Shown here piece after piece: positions 58,830-64,000 of a stretch of 64,000 bases of DNA; positions within the stretch are counted from its first letter, which is position 1; the number at the start of each line of letters is the position of its first letter. This DNA is from Neptuniibacter marinus (GTDB taxonomy: Bacteria; Pseudomonadota; Gammaproteobacteria; Pseudomonadales; Balneatricaceae). The position numbers and the translations under genes are program-made. The stretch covers positions 1 through 64,000 of the forward strand of contig NZ_LUTR01000017.1 of assembly GCF_001597725.1 (NCBI RefSeq), written 5' to 3'. The notes under the pieces were generated by a model that was not told where the DNA came from, did not search any database, and saw nothing but the letters and a program-made list of their open reading frames with translations.

Positions 58830-59401
58830 AAGGAAAACTTATTAAAGGGCTAACACTAGCCTCACTGATATCAACCACACCTTTGTATGCAGCAGATTAT
58901 GTCATTGATACAAAAGGCGCTCATGCATCTATTGGGTTTCGCATTAGTCATTTAGGCATTAGTTGGCTAACTGGTCGTTTTAGTACTTTTAAGGGCGACT
59001 TTTCTTATGATGCAAAATCACCTGCTGACGCATCAATCAATGTGGAGGTCGATGTTGCCTCATTCGACTCAAACCACGCCGAACGTAATAAACATATTCG
59101 TGGTGACGAGTATTTAAATGTAGAAGAACACCCAACCGCATCATTTAAAAGTACATCCTTTGCTCCGAATGCTGATGGCGGTGGTGTAATGAAAGGCATG
59201 CTGACGCTTTACGGAACCACTAAAGAGGTTTCTATTGATGTGAACAAAGTTGGCGAAGGTGAAGACCCTTGGGGCGGTTACCGAGTTGGTTTTTCTGGTA
59301 CTCTTGAGCTCACACCTAAAGAGTTTGGTATGAACTATGAGCTAGGCCCAGCCGCAGAAACCGTTTATATGGATCTTAATATCGAAGGTATCCGTAAATA
59401 A
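58826..59401 (+). CDS. YceI family periplasmic lipid-binding-type protein
   Basis: A 191-residue protein with a signal peptide (KLIKGLTLASLISTTPLYAA) and a YceI lipocalin-like barrel (HASIGFRISHLGISWLTGRF, HAERNKHIRGDEYLNVEEHP, GYRVGFSGTLELTPKEFGMN). Relatives bind isoprenoids such as ubiquinone. It is coupled to cytochrome b561, as in E. coli yceJ-yceI, suggesting a joint role in quinone-linked redox at the periplasmic face. Regulation by the divergent LysR gene is inferred. Confidence 0.94.
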   Translation: MKGKLIKGLTLASLISTTPLYAADYVIDTKGAHASIGFRISHLGISWLTGRFSTFKGDFSYDAKSPADASINVEVDVASFDSNHAERNKHIRGDEYLNVEEHPTASFKSTSFAPNADGGGVMKGMLTLYGTTKEVSIDVNKVGEGEDPWGGYRVGFSGTLELTPKEFGMNYELGPAAETVYMDLNIEGIRK

Positions 59402-59521
59402 GCTGTATAGACTAAAACTAGCAGAATAAATCAAACAGATGAATTAATCTTAATTCGTCTGTTTGATATTAGCCTCTAATAAGAGCTCAATGGAATTTAC
59501 GCTCCATCTATTGGATATCTT

Positions 59522-60493
59522 TTATTCAAACTCCATTGCTTCAAAAATCCGACCTGCGTTTTTAGCGGCCAAGGCATCAAATGTTTCTAAGTGGGCATAA
59601 GGACTTTGGTCAATTTTATAGGCATCTTCAAGCATGCCCCCCTCTTCTATAAGTTCACCCACTTTACCGCGAATATATTCGAGATAACCCCGCGTCCATT
59701 GATCTACTGTTTTAAAATCAGTCGCCTCACCATGGCCTGGGATAATAATTTTATCCGCCGCATAAGGTGCAAATTTAGTCTGCCATGTCGCTAACCATTC
59801 GGCAGTATCTGTGTCAGGAAAAACGGGCAATAAGCGTTGATGAAAAGCCATATCCCCCGCAATTAATACATTACTGGATGGAATAAAAACAGAAATATCA
59901 CCCGCAGAGTGAGCAGGGCCAAAATGGATTAATTCGACCTGCAATCCACCTAAATCAAGTGACATTGTTTCTTTAAATGTCTGATCAATCTCAACTAAGG
60001 ATGTATTTTCAAAGCGCTCTTTAAGAATAAGTTTAAGGCTTTCCAAACCATCCAAGCCTTTTTCCTCAATCTCTTCTAGGGCATCCTCATGAGCAATTAT
60101 CGTCGCACCCTGCTCCTTCCAATAACTATTACCGAGTGTTGCATGGGATTGACCATTTTCATCAACCACGTACTTTACTGGAAGCGTTGTCTGTTTTTTA
60201 ATCTCATCATGTAAGGCTTTAGCAAGTTGATAAGAAGCGCCACCATTAACAACTAATACCGCTTCCTCTCCAATCACAAAAGATAAATTATTATTATGCC
60301 CACCATTTTCATAACTGTAATACTGAGTGGCTCCAATAGCAGACCACACATGCTCTGCAATTTTGACAGGATGGCTATAAAGCATTGATTCTGGATATTT
60401 ATCTGCAGGACTCGCAGCATAAATAGAAGAAGATAGAAGTAAACAGGAAAGGCTCAAGCCTTTAAATCGATGAGTAAAGTTCATAAGCGCCAT
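59522..60493 (-). CDS. Exported MBL-fold protein lacking the HxHxDH motif
   Basis: A 323-residue metallo-beta-lactamase-fold protein with a signal peptide (LSLSCLLLSSSIYAA) and thus probably periplasmic. The usual metal motif HxHxDH is replaced by ENGQSHATLGN near residue 115, so both histidines and the aspartate of site one are missing. Later ligands survive: HSAGD near 190, AGDMAF and IIPGHGEATD. It may bind a single metal or have lost catalysis. The start could also be three codons later. Isolated gene, convergent with yceI. Confidence 0.85.
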   Translation of the reverse strand: MALMNFTHRFKGLSLSCLLLSSSIYAASPADKYPESMLYSHPVKIAEHVWSAIGATQYYSYENGGHNNNLSFVIGEEAVLVVNGGASYQLAKALHDEIKKQTTLPVKYVVDENGQSHATLGNSYWKEQGATIIAHEDALEEIEEKGLDGLESLKLILKERFENTSLVEIDQTFKETMSLDLGGLQVELIHFGPAHSAGDISVFIPSSNVLIAGDMAFHQRLLPVFPDTDTAEWLATWQTKFAPYAADKIIIPGHGEATDFKTVDQWTRGYLEYIRGKVGELIEEGGMLEDAYKIDQSPYAHLETFDALAAKNAGRIFEAMEFE

Positions 60494-60562
60494 CTTTATT
60501 TTATTTGTATTGTTGATAGTCCCTTACAAATATAAGCTATTGCTTATTTAGCAGCAAGTTGA

Positions 60563-62890
60563 TTATAAAATTTCAAACTCAACTCGCCCATTCGACCCCG
60601 TTTTATCTTGAACATAAAGCTTATATTGCTGGCGTGTTTTTAATTGGAGGGTTAATTTTGTACTACGGGAATCCTGTAGTTTGCCATTGAGATACCAATA
60701 CAGCTCTCCTGCAGCACCTTCCACTTCAGCACTAAGCGTGACCATCTGATGATCTAAAACATAGTAAACTTGCCCCTGATTTATGCCAGTAATACGTAGA
60801 GGAGCGCTCTCTTGCGGGATCACGTTGCAGCGAGAATCAAACCGAGGCAGTTGATAAAACATTCTCTGTGAGGGTTTCACCCAAGGCTCTAACGCATTAG
60901 GCCAAAGATAAGCGGTTTGCGCGATTGCATCGTTATCACACTCACGTGTAACACGCTGTAAGCTGTCGTGATTAACTAAATAATTCAATTCAGGTGTAAA
61001 AAACTGAGGGGACTTCTCTCCCCACTGATAGCCAAATGCTAAAGTCCGTGGAGTAGAATCATTAATGACATAAGCCATACGTTTTATATGGCAGTTTTCA
61101 GGATCAACAAACGTCTCTTTCCTCCCATCAGGCCAGCACACTTTTTGCTCTGAAACCGATGCGGGCTGTTCAATCTCCTCTCCTCTGGTATTTAATTGAT
61201 TGAACAAACTAAATAGCAAAGGACCTGCCAATACGCTACCCATAGTCTTTTCCATAGGTTTGCCATCAGGCCTACCCAACCACACCCCTAAGGTATATTC
61301 CTTTGACACCCCGACTGCCCAAACATCACGATAATTCCAGCTAGTACCCGTTTTCCAACCGATTGCTGGCAAATTCTGACGTGATACACCGTAACGTAGA
61401 TTGCGTGGCAACTTAACTCCGTTCAAAACCTTCCATGTAATCCAAGCCGCCTCGGGGGTCATTAATTGACGACTCTTTTCCTCAGCCGTAGCTGGCGTAT
61501 ACCTAAGTGGATAAACACTCCCCTTATTAGCCAATGCACTATAGATCGTCACTAATTTCTCCAAAGTAAATCCAGTGCCACCTAAGATAATAGCGGGGTT
61601 TGCATCATCATCTGGGATCGTTAACTCTGTGCCTACATGATGTAATTTATTAACAAAATTTTGTGCTCCATAAGCTTCAATAAGCTGTACGAATGGGAGA
61701 TTTAAGGAACGGGTCAATGCTTCAGAAGCCGACACCGGCCCCGAGAACCCTTGACTAAAATTTCCAGGCCGATAATTATTCGCCACTCTAGGCACATCCG
61801 CCAACAAAGATTCACTATGAATTAGGTTTTCATCTAAAGCTAAGGCAAATAGAAAAGGTTTAAGTGTTGAGCCTGGTGAGCGTACAGCGGTTGTCATATC
61901 AACATGACCCGCTCGCTTATTATCAAAGAAATCAGCAGAACCTACATAGGCTAATACTTGATGTGAACGGTTATCCACTAACAGAGCCGCAGCGGATAGT
62001 TCCCCCTGTAAGGGTGAGACGTAACTTTTGACTCTATCTGCAAACTGCTGCTGTAAACTTAGATCTACTGTACTACTAATCACTCGCTCTGCGGCATACT
62101 GTCGATGTAATCGACGACTTAACAAAGGCGCATCAACCGGTGTTGCTAATGGCCACACCGCTACATGCTCTTGTTTAGCCGACGTTACAACAGCGTCTCT
62201 CCAAAGCCGTTGACTGAGCATACGCTCCAGCACTTTATTCCGCGCCCGCTCTGCTCGCTGTGGATGTCTATCAGGTCTCAAGCGCGATGGCGCTTGAGGC
62301 AATACCGCTAACAAGGCGGCCTCAGAATATCTCAATGAAGAAGCAGGCTTATGTAAATATTGTAAACTGGCGGCTTGCACGCCCTCTAAAGTTCCACCAA
62401 AAGGGGCGTAGTTTAGATAAAGCTCCAGTATCTCCTGTTTACTAAGGTGCCACTCTAGCTGTAATGCCCGCAGTAATTGCTGACATTTCCCAGCAAAGGT
62501 TCTCGGATGAGGATATAAGATACGGGCCACTTGCATTGTAAGCGTTGAGCCGCCCGAAATAATCTTACCCTCTTTTAGATACTGCCAACCGGCCCGCACC
62601 AAACTGAAAGGGTTTATGCCCCAATGGGAATAGAAATACCGGTCTTCATAACCTATCAGCGCTTCAAGATAATAAGGGGATACATCCGCTAAGCTGACTT
62701 CGTAGCGCCATACCCCCTTACTGTCTGCAAATGAACGTAGAGGCTCCCCTTGCCTGTCCAATACGATACTGGCAAAGTTTTGATCATGTTGCGGCTGCTT
62801 TAAGGGATAAAAAATATCTGCTAGCAGTAGTCCACTTAAAACAAAGCAAACCACCACCAGCAAACCTAAAGCATATTTAAACCGACCCAT
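60563..62890 (-). CDS. pbpC: Penicillin-binding protein 1C
   Basis: A bifunctional peptidoglycan synthase of about 775 residues. One membrane helix (LGLLVVVCFVLSGLLLADIF) is followed by a glycosyltransferase 51 domain with IGYEDRYFYSHWGINPFS and GGSTLTMQVAR. The transpeptidase domain has the active Ser in SPGSTLKPF, SLN and KTGTS. A C-terminal PBP1C-type domain (BiPBP_C) runs to the end. The ATG at 62890 is preferred over a GTG one codon earlier. It begins six bases after the stop of the alpha-2-macroglobulin gene, the same pairing as yfhM-pbpC in E. coli. Confidence 0.95.
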   Translation of the reverse strand: MGRFKYALGLLVVVCFVLSGLLLADIFYPLKQPQHDQNFASIVLDRQGEPLRSFADSKGVWRYEVSLADVSPYYLEALIGYEDRYFYSHWGINPFSLVRAGWQYLKEGKIISGGSTLTMQVARILYPHPRTFAGKCQQLLRALQLEWHLSKQEILELYLNYAPFGGTLEGVQAASLQYLHKPASSLRYSEAALLAVLPQAPSRLRPDRHPQRAERARNKVLERMLSQRLWRDAVVTSAKQEHVAVWPLATPVDAPLLSRRLHRQYAAERVISSTVDLSLQQQFADRVKSYVSPLQGELSAAALLVDNRSHQVLAYVGSADFFDNKRAGHVDMTTAVRSPGSTLKPFLFALALDENLIHSESLLADVPRVANNYRPGNFSQGFSGPVSASEALTRSLNLPFVQLIEAYGAQNFVNKLHHVGTELTIPDDDANPAIILGGTGFTLEKLVTIYSALANKGSVYPLRYTPATAEEKSRQLMTPEAAWITWKVLNGVKLPRNLRYGVSRQNLPAIGWKTGTSWNYRDVWAVGVSKEYTLGVWLGRPDGKPMEKTMGSVLAGPLLFSLFNQLNTRGEEIEQPASVSEQKVCWPDGRKETFVDPENCHIKRMAYVINDSTPRTLAFGYQWGEKSPQFFTPELNYLVNHDSLQRVTRECDNDAIAQTAYLWPNALEPWVKPSQRMFYQLPRFDSRCNVIPQESAPLRITGINQGQVYYVLDHQMVTLSAEVEGAAGELYWYLNGKLQDSRSTKLTLQLKTRQQYKLYVQDKTGSNGRVEFEIL

Positions 62891-62896
62891 CACAAG

Positions 62897-64000
62897 TTAT
62901 GGCATCACCGAAATCGACTTAATACTATTGCTAATACCTCGTATCGATGGTTTATACATCGATTCAACCATCGCAGGCGGCACAGCATAAGAGCCTGGAG
63001 TTACCGCTCTTGATAAGAAATACAAAGTTTGTTCTCGCTTAGCAGGAAGATTAACAGCAGCCACATAGCGATCATCTTTATAAGCCTGATAAACAATGTT
63101 TGCTTCCTGCTGAATAGCCTTACCGTAAAGCTGAATACTATCTAGTTTTAATGCATTCTGTAGATTCTGATTTTCTAGCTCCACACCGGCAGGAATTAAG
63201 TTCACAAGTAGCCCATCAGGTACAGGTTTCTCACTGTATAAACGAACCCGTGTTAATACAACTTCACCTATTTTAAGCACCTGATCTTTCTTAAGTTCGA
63301 CAGCCTTTTCATTAACCACTTTGAAGTGATCAACTCGAACACGCACCCCTTCATCCAATGAAGATGGCATCTCTATAGGTAGTCCTGTCCAGCTAAAACT
63401 AGCAAATACAGGCTTATCTCCTTTATTGATAAAGTGTGTCTCATGTAGAGATTCCTTATCAATATTTTTACCTAACGCCCCTGATGCTGAAACCAGTTCA
63501 GCAATTTGGCCTTGTACCAGATCACCGGTCCAGTTCCCATCTTTATCCAACTGATATAGTTCAGACGCTAAACGTAACAAAGCGGCTTTTTCCTGAGTAC
63601 TCAGCCATCGTTGCTGTTTCAACTCCACAAGGAGCTCGGGTAACTGTTGCAGTGCCTGCAGAGTCAATCCCTCAGATGCAGATTTAGCAGCGATAATAGT
63701 ATACATCGCCATCGATTGATCACGGACAACCGAACCATAATCGCCTAAATATCCCTCTGCTCTTTTTACAGAAAGTGCATCAGAGACTAATTTCTCACCC
63801 TCTTCAACACTACCTGTTTCGATCATCGCTAATCCTAAATGAACCCCTGGCAACACGCCCCGTGCATCATCTAGTTGTTTTTCTGCCATCTCTCGTAAAG
63901 GACCTAATGTGACGCGCCCCTCTTGAGCTAAAAGGTAAGCAGCATAAGCTCTGTATGAGATCTCATAATGGGATGGAATGTCTGTCCACACTTTTACAGT
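62897..64000 (-). CDS. Bacterial alpha-2-macroglobulin family protein (C-terminal part)
   Basis: Only the last ~367 residues are inside the window; the gene continues beyond position 64000. The visible part has the helical toroid region (YEISYRAYAAYLLAQEGRVT, PELLVELKQQRWLSTQEKAA) and then the beta-sandwich receptor-like end (FASFSWTGLPIEMP, YVAAVNLPAKREQTLYFLSR, PGSYAVPPAMVESMYKPS). This is the YfhM-type protease-trapping lipoprotein of the periplasm. It is coupled to pbpC and is thought to guard the envelope when the wall is breached. The thioester region lies outside. Confidence 0.92.
   Translation of the reverse strand, partial: TVKVWTDIPSHYEISYRAYAAYLLAQEGRVTLGPLREMAEKQLDDARGVLPGVHLGLAMIETGSVEEGEKLVSDALSVKRAEGYLGDYGSVVRDQSMAMYTIIAAKSASEGLTLQALQQLPELLVELKQQRWLSTQEKAALLRLASELYQLDKDGNWTGDLVQGQIAELVSASGALGKNIDKESLHETHFINKGDKPVFASFSWTGLPIEMPSSLDEGVRVRVDHFKVVNEKAVELKKDQVLKIGEVVLTRVRLYSEKPVPDGLLVNLIPAGVELENQNLQNALKLDSIQLYGKAIQQEANIVYQAYKDDRYVAAVNLPAKREQTLYFLSRAVTPGSYAVPPAMVESMYKPSIRGISNSIKSISVMP

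Overview
The window looks like chromosome from a marine gammaproteobacterium of the Oceanospirillales type (Neptunomonas, Amphritea, Marinomonas or a relative). This is inferred from protein resemblance and gene order, for example arsC-wrbA-DUF2069, frmA-fghA, pbpC beside an alpha-2-macroglobulin gene, FabV, RadD and SrkA. Base use is AT-leaning and fairly even. There is no prophage, insertion sequence, CRISPR array or clear genomic island. Most genes are housekeeping or metabolic, with a few decayed remnants and several poorly described small genes.

Layout. 1-500: a tRNA operon read leftward, Arg(TCT)-His-Leu(TAG)-His, with a strong sigma70-type promoter. 0.7-9.8 kb: folD, cysS, a lipoprotein, a PAS-PAS-GGDEF diguanylate cyclase, a DUF5610-like acidic protein, a YgiQ-type radical SAM enzyme and a META-domain lipoprotein. 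9.8-18 kb: fabV, a MaoC hydratase, a DUF523/TudS-like protein with MscS, proS, an HDOD protein, acylphosphatase and YihY. 18-25 kb: a rightward run arsC, wrbA, DUF2069, a cysteine desulfurase fused to SufE/CsdE, a MazG-like protein, an FmdB-like protein without its zinc ribbon, and a DUF2157/GDYXXLXY membrane pair. 25-35 kb: a RimB-like/RimK fusion, LysR regulators, MFS and DASS transporters, topB and srkA. 35-48 kb: DUF2058, a DUF5610 gene behind a near-consensus sigma28 promoter, radD, a transglutaminase, a hemerythrin, hisC, an AraC regulator with an SLC13 permease, and decayed DNA including the tail of a lost GGDEF gene. 48-55.5 kb: a candidate structured RNA, an orphan divergent flagellin, a LysE exporter, formaldehyde detoxification (frmA, fghA and a divergent LysR), cyanase, two tandem small paralogues and the 4.5S RNA gene. 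55.5-64 kb: an EAL-HDOD protein, LysR, cytochrome b561 with YceI, an MBL-fold protein lacking its HxHxDH motif, pbpC and the end of an alpha-2-macroglobulin gene.

How the genes fit together. Several groups suggest signalling and motility functions scattered outside flagellar operons: a diguanylate cyclase, a relic of another, two HDOD proteins, two DUF5610-type proteins (one apparently under FliA) and an orphan flagellin. Other groups handle small toxic molecules: formaldehyde, cyanate, possibly arsenate and thiopyrimidines. The least described material is the DUF5610 pair, the three-hairpin RNA candidate, the tandem 'ERR/DRR/GRR' paralogues, the two fusion enzymes and the degenerate MBL and FmdB proteins. 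No single multi-gene system that is clearly new was found. All start revisions and operator calls come from reading the sequence by eye.
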